NCBI RefSeq assembly: GCF_024198235.1
Contig: NZ_JAKCFB010000045.1
Coordinates: 1 to 64,000, forward strand
Direction: 5' to 3'
DNA from: Myxococcus dinghuensis
GTDB taxonomy: Bacteria; Myxococcota; Myxococcia; Myxococcales; Myxococcaceae
DNA length: 64,000 nucleotides
Shown: one piece after another, positions 16,883 to 26,655 of the stretch
How positions within the stretch are numbered: position 1 is the stretch's first letter
How the letters are laid out: every line of letters starts with the position of its first letter
Program-made: the position numbers and the translations under genes
The notes under the pieces: generated by a model
What the model was told of the DNA's origin: nothing
Databases searched by the model: none
The model's input: only the letters and a program-made list of their open reading frames with translations

Positions 16883-19800
16883 GCGCGCCCACGCCCGAGG
16901 CGGCGGAGCTGGAGCGCGACCGGCGGCTGGTGGAGCACAAGCACAACACCGCGCGCTTCTTCACGGAGAAGCGGCAGGTGGCCTGGGTGTTCCTCGTCTT
17001 CACCCTGGCCTGGGGCGTGTTCGGCTACGTCCGCATGCCCAAGGCCAAGGACCCGGTCATCGCGGTGCGCGTGGCGGTGGCCACCTGCACGTGGCCCGGC
17101 GCCGAGGCGGAGAAGATCGAACAGCTCGTCACCCGACGCATCGAACAGAAGATCGCCGAGAACTCCAGCGTCGAGAAGATCGAATCCATCAGCCGCACCA
17201 GCCTCTCCGTCGTCTACGTCACGCTGAAGGAGGACGTGACGGACCGGAACCGGGAGTTCGACGACATCCAGGGGCGACTGGCCACCCTTCGCGACCTGCC
17301 CTCCGGCGCGGGACCCGTCAACTTCCTGAAGGACTTCGGCGACACGGCCACGCTGATGCTGACGGTGGCCAGCCCCAAGGCGAACGACGTGGAGCTGGAG
17401 CTGCGCGCACGCGCCGTCGCCCACGCCATCGAAAGCGTGCGGGCTTCCGCCTCGGGGTCCGCGCCCCGCGCCACGGTGGTGGTCAGCTTCCCGCCCTCCA
17501 TCAACGCATCGTCCATGCAGCGGCTGGGGGACCAGGCGCGCCGGTTCTTCGACACGCTCGAGGAGACGGACGACGCGCGCTTCATCCAGAGCCCTGGCTT
17601 CATCGGCGTGGACATGGCCACCACGCTGGACGACGCCGCGCTGCTCGCCCACTTGCGCGCCTTCGCCCAGGACCACCTGAGCCTGTCCGAGCTGCATCCC
17701 GACGTGTGGCCCCCCATCGTCATCCGGGACCCGAAGGACGCCCTCGCCCGCCTGGAGCAGAACGCGGGAGACCGCTACAGCCACCGCCAGCTCGACGACT
17801 TCACCGACACGATCCAACGCCACCTCCAGAGCCTGCCCGTCGTCTCGAAGGTCACCCGGACCGGCGTCCTGCCCGAGCGCATCTACCTCGAGTACTCGCA
17901 GGAGCGGCTGGCCTCCTACGGCATCAACCAGTCCGGGCTCGCCAACATCCTCTCCGCGCGCAACATCACCGCGCCCGGCGGCATCGTGGAGATCGGCGGC
18001 AAGAGCATCACCATCGACCCGTCGGGAGAGCTCACCAGCGAGACGCAGATCGGCGACATCCTGGCGACCCCCAGCGGCGGCGCCGCGCCGGTGTACCTGC
18101 GGGACCTGGTGGACATCCGGCGCGACTACCAGAGTCCGCCGCGCTTCCTGAACTACCTCGACAGCCGCGATGCCCAGGGCCGGTTCCACCGCGACCGGGC
18201 CATCACCCTCGCCGTCAACATGCGGCCCGGCGAACAGGTCGACCACTTCGGCAAGGTCGTCAGCGCACAGCTCGCGCAGGTCGAGCGGCTGCTGCCCGAA
18301 GACCTCATCGTCCGCCGCACCTCCGACCAGCCGCTCCAGGTGGAGGAGAACGTCGACCTGTTCATGTCCTCGCTCTACGAGGCCATCGTCCTCGTCGTGC
18401 TCGTGGCGCTCGTCGGGTTCTGGGAGTGGCGCACCGCCCTGTTGCTGGCCCTGTCCATTCCCATCACCCTGGCGATGACATTCGGGCTCATGCACCTGTT
18501 CGGCGTGGACCTGCAGCAGATCTCCATCGCCTCGCTCATCATCGCGCTGGGGTTGCTCGTGGACGACCCGGTGGTGGCCAGCGACGCCATCAAGCGCTCT
18601 CTGTCCATGGGTTGGGCGCCGCGCATCGCCGCGTGGCTGGGCCCCACCAAGCTGGCCACCGCCATCCTCTTCGCCACCCTCACCAACATCGCCGCCTACC
18701 TGCCCTTCCTGTCCCTGCCCGGAGACACGGGGCGCTTCATCCGCACGCTGCCCGTCGTGCTCACCCTGTCGCTGGTCGCCTCGCGCATCGTGTCCATGAC
18801 CTTCATCCCCCTCCTGGGCAGCACCCTGCTGCGCGCGCCCCCGCCGGCGCCGCCCCCGGACCCCGTCCGGGACAGGAGGAGCTTCGCGAGCCGCTACCGG
18901 CGCCTCGTGGGCCAGGCCATCGACCACCGCGTGCTCGTCTTCGTCATCGCGCTGGTCTTCCTCGCGTCGGGCGCGCTCGTCGGCACCCGGGTCAAGTCCG
19001 CCTTCTTCCCCAAGGACCTGTCCTACCTGTCGTACGTCGACGTCTGGCTGCCGGAGGACGCCACCCTGTCCGCGACGCGGGAGAAGGCGCGCGAGGCCAC
19101 CCGCATCATCGAACAGGTCTGCCGTGAGTACGGTGAGGCACATCCGGAGTCCGACGGAGCGCCCCGCACCATCCTCGAGTCGGTGACGGAGTTCATCGGC
19201 GGAGGCGGCCCACGCTTCTGGTTCTCCGTGGCGCCGGAGCTGCAACAGCTCAACTACGCACAGCTCGTGGTCCAGGTGCGGAACAAGGAGGACACACGCG
19301 TGCTGGTGCCGCTGCTCCAGGAGCGGCTGACGCGGAACATCGCCGGCGCACGGGTGGACGTACGGGAGCTGGAGACGGGCAAGCCCGTGGGCATCCCCGT
19401 GTCCATCCGCGTCTCCGGCGACGACATCACCCAACTGAGGCTCATCGCCGAGCGAGCCAAGGCCCTGTTCCGCTCGCTGCCAGGCACCGCGCGCACGCGC
19501 GACGACTGGGGCAGCGACACCTTCTCCGTGAAGCTCGAGGTGGACCCGGACCGCGCCAACCTCGCGGGCGTCACCAACCTGGACGTGGCCACCTCCTCCG
19601 CCGTCGCGATGAACGGCATGACGGTGGGGCAGCTCAACGAGGGCATCCACCAGATCGACATCGTGGCCCGCCTGCGCGCCGAGGAGCGCGCCCGACTGGG
19701 CGACATCGAGAACCTCTACGTCAGCTCACGCACCGGCCCCCAGAAGGTGCCGCTGCGGCAGGTCTCCCGGGTGGCGTACTCGCTGCAGACGGAGAAGATC

Positions 19801-20514
19801 CGCCGCCGCAACCAGTTCCGCACCATCACCATCTCCACCTTCCCGCAGGCCGGCGTCCTCCCATCGGAGATCATGAAGGAGGCGAAGCCGGGGTTGGACG
19901 CGCTCCGGGAGAGCCTGCCGGTCGGCTACACCTTGGAGGTCGGCGGCGAGGCGGAGGAGCAGAAGAAGAGCTTCACCAGCATGATGGTCGTGCTCGGCCT
20001 GCTCATCGTCGCCATCTACATGATGCTGGTCATCCAGTTCCGCAACGCGGTCAAGCCCCTGGTGGTCTTCGCCGCCCTGCCCTTCGGGGCCATGGCCGCG
20101 GTGGTGTCCCTGGTCATCATGGGCGCGCCCCTGAGCTTCATGGCCTTCCTGGGCATCATCAGCCTCATGGGCGTCATCGTCAGTCACATCATCGTGCTCT
20201 TCGACTACATCGAGGAGGCCCACGAGCGCGGCGAGCCCCTGCGAGAGGCCCTGCTCGACGCGGGAGTGCACCGGCTCCGCCCCGTGCTGGTGACGGTGGC
20301 CGCCACGGTGCTCGGCCTGTTCCCGCTCGCGCTGCACGGAGGTCCGCTCTGGCAGCCGCTGTGCTACGCGCAGATTGGCGGCCTGACGGTGGCCACCGTG
20401 CTGACGCTGCTGCTCGTCCCGGTGCTCTACACGTTGGTCGTCCGGGACCTGCGGTGGATCCGCTGGGAGCAGCCCCCCGCCCCGGAGCCGCCGTCCCCCT
20501 CCACGCCTGGCTGA
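16879..20514 (+). CDS. RND efflux transporter permease (HAE1/AcrB-like)
   Basis: Inner-membrane drug/proton antiporter of 1211 aa. It starts at TTG 16879, overlapping the adaptor stop as TTGA. Twelve membrane helices in two halves with two large periplasmic loops are apparent. The fourth helix keeps the proton-relay pair Asp562-Asp563 in GLLVDDPVV. In the second half the region equivalent to AcrB Lys940 reads LMGVIVSHIIVLFDYI (Ser1102, His1103), so the relay lysine is replaced, as in a separate branch of RND pumps. The protein is about 160 residues longer than AcrB and ends with a Pro/Ser-rich tail. Substrate unknown. Confidence 0.95.
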   Translation: MSAPTPEAAELERDRRLVEHKHNTARFFTEKRQVAWVFLVFTLAWGVFGYVRMPKAKDPVIAVRVAVATCTWPGAEAEKIEQLVTRRIEQKIAENSSVEKIESISRTSLSVVYVTLKEDVTDRNREFDDIQGRLATLRDLPSGAGPVNFLKDFGDTATLMLTVASPKANDVELELRARAVAHAIESVRASASGSAPRATVVVSFPPSINASSMQRLGDQARRFFDTLEETDDARFIQSPGFIGVDMATTLDDAALLAHLRAFAQDHLSLSELHPDVWPPIVIRDPKDALARLEQNAGDRYSHRQLDDFTDTIQRHLQSLPVVSKVTRTGVLPERIYLEYSQERLASYGINQSGLANILSARNITAPGGIVEIGGKSITIDPSGELTSETQIGDILATPSGGAAPVYLRDLVDIRRDYQSPPRFLNYLDSRDAQGRFHRDRAITLAVNMRPGEQVDHFGKVVSAQLAQVERLLPEDLIVRRTSDQPLQVEENVDLFMSSLYEAIVLVVLVALVGFWEWRTALLLALSIPITLAMTFGLMHLFGVDLQQISIASLIIALGLLVDDPVVASDAIKRSLSMGWAPRIAAWLGPTKLATAILFATLTNIAAYLPFLSLPGDTGRFIRTLPVVLTLSLVASRIVSMTFIPLLGSTLLRAPPPAPPPDPVRDRRSFASRYRRLVGQAIDHRVLVFVIALVFLASGALVGTRVKSAFFPKDLSYLSYVDVWLPEDATLSATREKAREATRIIEQVCREYGEAHPESDGAPRTILESVTEFIGGGGPRFWFSVAPELQQLNYAQLVVQVRNKEDTRVLVPLLQERLTRNIAGARVDVRELETGKPVGIPVSIRVSGDDITQLRLIAERAKALFRSLPGTARTRDDWGSDTFSVKLEVDPDRANLAGVTNLDVATSSAVAMNGMTVGQLNEGIHQIDIVARLRAEERARLGDIENLYVSSRTGPQKVPLRQVSRVAYSLQTEKIRRRNQFRTITISTFPQAGVLPSEIMKEAKPGLDALRESLPVGYTLEVGGEAEEQKKSFTSMMVVLGLLIVAIYMMLVIQFRNAVKPLVVFAALPFGAMAAVVSLVIMGAPLSFMAFLGIISLMGVIVSHIIVLFDYIEEAHERGEPLREALLDAGVHRLRPVLVTVAATVLGLFPLALHGGPLWQPLCYAQIGGLTVATVLTLLLVPVLYTLVVRDLRWIRWEQPPAPEPPSPSTPG

Positions 20515-20646
20515 GCGCGCTCGCCCTCTCTCCCCGCGGCGAGGAGGAGTCCGGGCGCACGCCGTGACGGGCGTGCCTCGCTGGCCCGACCGGTGACACG
20601 CGGCCACGTTGGAGGAAGCAGTCTCATCCACTCCTCGGTCCCCGCG

Positions 20647-23589
20647 ATGCCCACCGCGTCCACCATGACGGCAGCGCGACGAAGTGCGTCCCTCCGGCGA
20701 TTCGAGTGGGTCCTCGACAGGCTCGTCGCCGCCGTGTGCTTGATCGTCGCCCTGGTGGCGACGGCCGTGCTGCTGGGCTGGGGGCTCGGCGCCTGGCGGC
20801 TCGTCCAGGTGGTGTCCCTTCCAGGCGCGGGCATGATGATGCCCAACACGGCCCTGGGCCTGCTGTGCGCGGCGACCGGCCTGAGACTGCTCCAGGACGA
20901 AGAGGCCCCGCGCGCCGCGCGGCGCCGGGTGGGACGGGGGCTGGCCATCGCCGTGCTCCTGCTCGGCGTGTTCACGCTCGCCGAGTACCTGATTCCCGCC
21001 GACCTGGGGATCGACCGGTTCCTGTTCGCCGATACCGTGCGGAGGCTGGCGCCGAAGACGCCCGGACGTCCGTCGCCCCTCACTTCGGTCTGCTTCGTGC
21101 TGACCGGGACGGCGCTGCTGCTGCTCCACGTGCAGACCCGACGAGGCTGGCACCCGGCGCGTCCGGTCGCGCTGCTCCAGGCCATCCTCGCGGCGCAGGC
21201 GCTCATCAGCTACGTCTACCTGGAGGAACCCCGCCTGGGCCCGCCGCAGGTCGGCTCGCACGCCCTGCCCTACTACCCCGTGGCGATCCACACGGCCCTG
21301 CTCTTCCTGCTCCTGGCGCTGGGCATCCTCGCCGTCCATCCGCGCCATGGCATCATCGGCGTGCTGCTGCGGGATGACGCCGGGGGCCTCACGGCGCGAA
21401 GACTCCTGCCCGCGACCGTCCTCCTCCCGCTGATCGTCTGGGGCCTGCACCTCCTGAGCGAGCGACATGGCCTCTGGGGACTGCCCTTCAACACCTCCGT
21501 GTTCGCGCTCATCACCGTGGCCGTGTTCCTGGCCATCCTCGCGCGCAACGCGAACGCCCTGTCCGGTCTGGATGTGCGTCAGCGCTCGAGCGAGCGCTCC
21601 CTGCGGGTGTCCGAGGCGCGCTTCGCGAGCATCATCAACCACGCGGCGGACGCCATCATCACCATCGACTCCGCGCAGCACATCACCCTCTACAACACCA
21701 CCGCGGAGCGCGTGTTCGGCTACACGCGGGACGAAGCCCTGGGCCGGCCCCTGGACGAGCTGCTCCCCTACGGCCTGAAGTCGCTCGAGGCGGACGGCGA
21801 CACCCCGGTCGTCACGGAGGGACGTCAGCCGCTGGTCGGGCGACGCAGGAACGGCGAGGAGTTCCCGGCGGAGGCCACCATCGCCCAATTCCAGACCGAC
21901 GAGGCGGTCCAGCGCACCGTCATCCTGCGAGACATCAGCGCGCGGGTGCGGGCCGAGGAGGTCCTGCGCGACCGGGAGGAGCTGTTCCGCGCGGCCTTCG
22001 AACACGCGCCCATCGGCCTGTCCCTGGTGGACCTCGACGGACGCTTCCTCACCGTCAACGAAGCGCTGTGCGCCATGCTCGGCTATTCACGCGCGGAGCT
22101 GCTCCAACGCACCTTCCAGGACATCACCTACCCCGAGGACCTCGCCACGGACCTCGAACACGTCCGGGAGCTGCTGCGGGGCCAGCGCGGCACCTACCAG
22201 ATGGAGAAGCGCTACTTCCACAAGCAAGGCCCGTTGGTCACGGTCCAGTTGACGGCGTCGCTCGTCCGCGGCGCCCGGGGCGAGCCGCTCTACTTCATCT
22301 CCCAACTCCAGGACATCACCGAGCAGAAGTTCGTCGAGGAGTCCCGTCGGCTCCTCGCCGAGGCGGGCCCGAGCCTCGCCAGCTCACTGGACCCGCACAC
22401 CACGCTCCTCACCGTGTCTCAACTGGTGGTGCCGTCGATGGCCGACTTCTGCATCACCGCCATGCTCGACCCCCACGGGCGACTCATCGCCCAGACGAGC
22501 CGGGCCAGCGCGCCGGAGAAGCGCCACATGCTGGCGCAGATGCTCCAGGAGTATCCCCTGGTGCCCTTCAGCCAGGGACACATGGCCGCCCAGGTGTTCG
22601 AGACGGGCCAGCCGGTGTTGCTCCCCGACATCCCCGAGGCGCTCCTCCGGCAGAACGCGGAGGACGCCCGCCACGAGTCCCTCCTCCACCAGCTCGCGCC
22701 CCGCTCCTGCATCATCGTGCCGCTGTCCGCCCGGGGGCGCACCGTGGGCATCCTCATCCTGGTCGCGTCCGAGTCGGGAAGACGTTACGGGAAGCGGGAG
22801 CTGAGACTGGCCGAGGACCTGGCGCTCCGCGCGGGGCTCGCCATCGACAACGCCAACCTCCATGCGAAGTCCGAGCAGGCCACCCACCTGCGCGACGAGG
22901 TGCTGCGCATCGTCGCCCACGACCTGCGCTCGCCCCTCAACATCATCTCCCTCAGCGCCGGAACCCTGCTCAAGCGACCGGCCACCGAGCGGGGCAATGA
23001 CCCGCGCCCCCTGGAAGCCATCCAGAAGGCCGTCACCCGGGCCACCCACCTCATCGAGGACCTGCTGGACGTGGCGCGCCTGCAGGGCGGACATCTCTCC
23101 GTGGAGCGACGACCCGAGTCGACCTACGCCCTCTTCCGCGAGGCGTACGAGCTGCACCGCGCGCTCGCCGAGGCCAACCAGGTGCATCTGCACCTGGACG
23201 TGCCGCTGGACCTTCCCGCCGTGTTCGTGGACCGGGACCGGGTGCTCCAACTGCTGTCCAACCTGGTGGGCAACGCCCTCAAGTTCACCCCCACCGGAGG
23301 GGCCATCACCCTGCGCGCCGAACCAGGAGGGGACGTCGTGCGCTGCTCGGTGAGCGACACCGGCTCCGGCATCCCCGAAGACGACCTGCGCCACCTCTTC
23401 GAGCCCTTCTGGCAGGCGCGCAAGGGCCGCGAGGGCGCGGGCCTGGGGCTCACCATCGTCAAGGGAATCACCGAGGCCCATGGCGGCCGGGTCTGGGTGG
23501 AGAGCCGGCCCGGCGTGGGCAGCACGTTCTTCTTCTCGCTCCCGGTGTTTCAGGACGCGACGACGTCCAGGCCCGAGTGGCACGTCTGA
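20647..23589 (+). CDS. Membrane PAS-PAS-GAF sensor histidine kinase
   Basis: Orphan two-component sensor (980 aa). The N-terminal 300 residues contain about eight hydrophobic helices (MASE-like membrane sensor). Then come PAS 1 (about 325-440, FASIINHAADAIITID), PAS 2 (440-565, AFEHAPIGLSLVDLDG), GAF (about 570-735), HisKA with phospho-acceptor His758 in VAHDLRSPLN, and an ATPase domain with N box LVGNALKF, G1 DTGSGIPEDD and G2 GAGLGLTIVK. There is no receiver domain and no adjacent response regulator. GTG 20593 is an alternative start but lies upstream of the only GGAGGA; ATG 20647 gives a sensible N-terminus. It follows the RND pump by 132 bp. Confidence 0.95.
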   Translation: MPTASTMTAARRSASLRRFEWVLDRLVAAVCLIVALVATAVLLGWGLGAWRLVQVVSLPGAGMMMPNTALGLLCAATGLRLLQDEEAPRAARRRVGRGLAIAVLLLGVFTLAEYLIPADLGIDRFLFADTVRRLAPKTPGRPSPLTSVCFVLTGTALLLLHVQTRRGWHPARPVALLQAILAAQALISYVYLEEPRLGPPQVGSHALPYYPVAIHTALLFLLLALGILAVHPRHGIIGVLLRDDAGGLTARRLLPATVLLPLIVWGLHLLSERHGLWGLPFNTSVFALITVAVFLAILARNANALSGLDVRQRSSERSLRVSEARFASIINHAADAIITIDSAQHITLYNTTAERVFGYTRDEALGRPLDELLPYGLKSLEADGDTPVVTEGRQPLVGRRRNGEEFPAEATIAQFQTDEAVQRTVILRDISARVRAEEVLRDREELFRAAFEHAPIGLSLVDLDGRFLTVNEALCAMLGYSRAELLQRTFQDITYPEDLATDLEHVRELLRGQRGTYQMEKRYFHKQGPLVTVQLTASLVRGARGEPLYFISQLQDITEQKFVEESRRLLAEAGPSLASSLDPHTTLLTVSQLVVPSMADFCITAMLDPHGRLIAQTSRASAPEKRHMLAQMLQEYPLVPFSQGHMAAQVFETGQPVLLPDIPEALLRQNAEDARHESLLHQLAPRSCIIVPLSARGRTVGILILVASESGRRYGKRELRLAEDLALRAGLAIDNANLHAKSEQATHLRDEVLRIVAHDLRSPLNIISLSAGTLLKRPATERGNDPRPLEAIQKAVTRATHLIEDLLDVARLQGGHLSVERRPESTYALFREAYELHRALAEANQVHLHLDVPLDLPAVFVDRDRVLQLLSNLVGNALKFTPTGGAITLRAEPGGDVVRCSVSDTGSGIPEDDLRHLFEPFWQARKGREGAGLGLTIVKGITEAHGGRVWVESRPGVGSTFFFSLPVFQDATTSRPEWHV

Positions 23590-23600
23590 GGCGCCGCCCG

Positions 23601-26414
23601 TCAGTGTGGCGACGGAGGCTGGCCCTCTGGCGCCCAGTGCAGGCGCGCTGGTGGTTCGACCTCCCGCCCCCGCGAGGCGGCGAGGTCCAGCGCGTCATCC
23701 GTGAAGACGCTCAGCCCCAGCTCGGGCCGGTAGCCGTGGACCTCCTTCACGTCGAGCTTGCGCATGAACTCGACGATGCCGGGACTCACGCGCTGCCCCG
23801 GCACGAGGATGGGGAAGCCGGGCGGGTACGGCACCACGAAACGCGTGGAGACCAGCGCGCGCCCCGCCTCCAGCGCCTCGGAGGCCTGCGCCAGGGACAG
23901 GTACTCCGCGTTCTCCTCGCGGTAGGCCAGGAAGAACGCACTGCGGAGGTCCCCCTCGCCCACGCCGCCGTCGGGCTCGAACGCCTCGTGGAAGCCGCTG
24001 AAGTCCGGCAGCGGCGGCAGCTCCTCCGTGATGGCCCGGACCTGGCCGTCGAACAGCCGGCGCTCGGCCGCCGTGGCCTGGGCCAGGCGCGCGTCGAGCT
24101 GCTCCACCTCGTGGCGCAGTCCATCCAGCAGGAAGGACAGCGAGCCCCAGGTGACGCCGATGGTGGCGTTCATCAGCACCGTGTTGATGGACGTGTGGTT
24201 CACCTGGATGCCCAGCCGCTTCATCAGCACCTGGCTCCGGAAGGCGAAGCCATTGCGCCCGGTGAGCGCGGTGAAGAGCGTCAGGCGCGTGGGGTCGAGC
24301 ACGAACTCGTCCTGCGCCCACGCGCGCGTCATCGCGTCCACGCTCGCCGCGCCGGGCCCGACGTAGCGGTCGAGTCCGGACTGGCGGAAGCCCTCCGGCA
24401 CCATCTGGTCCGCGTCCAGCAGGCGCAGGTAGCGGTGGAGCAAGGGGTCCTCCCTCAACCGCTCCCGGAGCCGCAGGGCCAGCTGGTACGCCTCCTTCAC
24501 CATCGCGAAGCCCTCCAGGTCCACCTGCCGGCGCGCCAGGTCCAACGACGCGACGAGCTGGTGGTTGGGGGACGTGGTGATGTGCGTGAAGTATGCCTCC
24601 GTGAGGGGCGCCGCCGCGCGACGCTCGAAGTCGTCGTCCCAGACGTGGATCATCGAGCCCTGGCGGAACGCGGACAGGGATTTGTGCGTGGACTGCGTGG
24701 CGTACACGCGGATGCGGACCTTGTCCGGGTCCGGCAACAGCCGCTCGTCCAGCGCCTGGCCGGACGCCGCGGGTCCGCCCAGGTCCCCACGTCGCGCGCG
24801 CCACGCCCGATACTCGTCGCGATACTCGCGCCCCCGCAGCCGCTCCGACATGCGCCTCGCCGCCGCCATCGCCGTGCGTTGACGCGCCAAGGGCATGAAC
24901 GTGGCATAGGCGAACCAGGCCTCGTCCCAGAGGAAGGCGAGGTCCGGCTTGATGGCCAGCAGCTCCTCCATCACCCGCTGCGGGTGGTACACGAGCCCGT
25001 CGAAGGTGCAGTTGGTCAACACCACCAGCTTCACCCGCTCCAGTCGCCCCGCGTCCCGCAGCTCGAGCAGCTTCGCCTTCAGCGCGCGCAGCGGCACGCC
25101 GCCGTACATCGCGTACTCCCTCACCGGATACGCGTCGAGGTACACGGTGTGCGCGCCCGCCAGCACGAGCCCGTAGTGGTGTGACTTGTGGCAGTTGCGG
25201 TCGATGAGCACCACGTCGCCCGGCTGGAGCAGGGTCTGGTGGACGATCTTGTTCGACGTCGACGTGCCGTTGGTGACGAAGAACGTGTGCCGCGCGCCGA
25301 ACGTCCGCGCGGCCTTCTCCTGCGCCTCCTTGATGGAGCCGGTGGGCTCCAGCAGCGAGTCCAGCCCCCCGGCCGTGGAGGACGACTCCGCCATGAAGAT
25401 GTTGGGGCCGTAGAAGTCCCCCATGTCCCGCAGCCAGCGCGAGTTGTAGACGGAGTGCCCGCGCGCGATGGGCAGCGCGTGGAAGTTGCCGATGGGCCTC
25501 GACGCGTACTCCTTCAGCGCGTCGAAGAACGGCGTCCGGTAGCGCTCGCGCACGCCGTCCACCACGGTGACGTTCAGCTCGTGGGGCGACTCGTAGCGGT
25601 AGAAGACGCGGTCGAACAGGCGCTCGGTGTGCAGCTCGCGGCCCGCGAGCGACTCGTCCGTGACGAGGTACAGGTTGATGTGCGGACGCAACCTGCGCAC
25701 CCACCGCGCCACCACCAGCGCCGCCTCGTCTCCACGCCGCTCCGCCTCCAGGAGCAACGGCTCCAACGTGGAACGGAACTGCTTCACCGGAGCCCGGGAG
25801 CGCAGCGGCAGGTCCTGGCGCACGACGCAGGCCTGCACGTCGTCGTTGACCAGCACCGCCACCAGCGCGTCCTCCACCGAGCGGACCTGGAGCAGCTCGT
25901 AGACGAACTGCCGCTCCCCTCGCTGGGCGTCGAGGATGCCCAGGCGCACGCGGGTGAAGTCCTCCGGCGCCATGTCGTCCACCACCAGCGTGGTGAAGTA
26001 GTGCGTCCCCTCCGGACCGAAGCGCGCGTCCACGCCCGCGCCCGGCCAGCGTTCGAGCCCCTCCGCCAGCAGCACGGCCCTGTCGCGGTGCAGGCTCAGC
26101 AACGCCACCAGCCGGCGGACCTCCTCGGCCAGCTCCTCCACGTCGTGCCTGCGCGCCATCTCCGCCAACTGGTGGAGCCGCGCCTCGCCGGGGAAGACGA
26201 ACAGCCGTTCGATGGGGTGGACCTCCGCGAAGAGGGCGAGCACCTGCTCCACGTGCTCTGACGAGACGAGGCGCTCGGCCTTCCGCGCCACCAGCCTCGA
26301 CACCTCCTCGCGCAGCCGGTTCCACACGTCCAATCGGACCTGCTCGGGATTGAGGACCGCGGAAAGCAGGTGCGCCTGGACACCCGACTCCAGAGTGGTC
26401 ATCGGCTCCGCCAT
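23601..26414 (-). CDS. Orn/Lys/Arg decarboxylase-family PLP enzyme, long form (937 aa)
   Basis: Pyridoxal-phosphate enzyme of the bacterial basic amino-acid decarboxylase family (fold type I), releasing CO2 from arginine, lysine or ornithine to give a polyamine; which one cannot be read from sequence. PLP lysine is Lys578 in QSTHKSLSAF; substrate and cofactor motifs FFVTNGTSTSNKI, LIDRNCHKSHHYG and FLWDEAWF are present. Start at ATG 26414 with AAAGGA upstream; the frame extends 67 codons further without support. E. coli relatives have about 710-755 residues: the surplus is an N-terminal helical segment of about 130 residues before the wing-like domain, possibly for oligomer formation or regulation. 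Confidence 0.9.
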   Translation of the reverse strand: MAEPMTTLESGVQAHLLSAVLNPEQVRLDVWNRLREEVSRLVARKAERLVSSEHVEQVLALFAEVHPIERLFVFPGEARLHQLAEMARRHDVEELAEEVRRLVALLSLHRDRAVLLAEGLERWPGAGVDARFGPEGTHYFTTLVVDDMAPEDFTRVRLGILDAQRGERQFVYELLQVRSVEDALVAVLVNDDVQACVVRQDLPLRSRAPVKQFRSTLEPLLLEAERRGDEAALVVARWVRRLRPHINLYLVTDESLAGRELHTERLFDRVFYRYESPHELNVTVVDGVRERYRTPFFDALKEYASRPIGNFHALPIARGHSVYNSRWLRDMGDFYGPNIFMAESSSTAGGLDSLLEPTGSIKEAQEKAARTFGARHTFFVTNGTSTSNKIVHQTLLQPGDVVLIDRNCHKSHHYGLVLAGAHTVYLDAYPVREYAMYGGVPLRALKAKLLELRDAGRLERVKLVVLTNCTFDGLVYHPQRVMEELLAIKPDLAFLWDEAWFAYATFMPLARQRTAMAAARRMSERLRGREYRDEYRAWRARRGDLGGPAASGQALDERLLPDPDKVRIRVYATQSTHKSLSAFRQGSMIHVWDDDFERRAAAPLTEAYFTHITTSPNHQLVASLDLARRQVDLEGFAMVKEAYQLALRLRERLREDPLLHRYLRLLDADQMVPEGFRQSGLDRYVGPGAASVDAMTRAWAQDEFVLDPTRLTLFTALTGRNGFAFRSQVLMKRLGIQVNHTSINTVLMNATIGVTWGSLSFLLDGLRHEVEQLDARLAQATAAERRLFDGQVRAITEELPPLPDFSGFHEAFEPDGGVGEGDLRSAFFLAYREENAEYLSLAQASEALEAGRALVSTRFVVPYPPGFPILVPGQRVSPGIVEFMRKLDVKEVHGYRPELGLSVFTDDALDLAASRGREVEPPARLHWAPEGQPPSPH

Positions 26415-26655
26415 GAGACGTCGTCCTTTCGTCATGAGCCCCGCGTGACGCGGCGTGCGCGGATGGCGCACCCAAGGTAGACGCCACGTCGGCACCGCGA
26501 AGCCTGGACGACAGGGAGGGGACATACGACCTGGACGACCGATGGACCGGCTCGTGCGCGCGAGTGCTCCGCCGCCTGCCTCCCCCGGATTGCGGCGACG
26601 AAGCGGGCGCCCCACTCCTCAACCCACCATCGCCAGTCGAGCTGGAGGAGAAGAC

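Noticed and set aside
16066-22005. Long open frames on the minus strand opposite the RND and histidine kinase genes
   Set aside because: They run antisense to genes with clear family motifs and have His/Arg/Gly-rich, family-less translations, an expected side effect of third-position GC bias.
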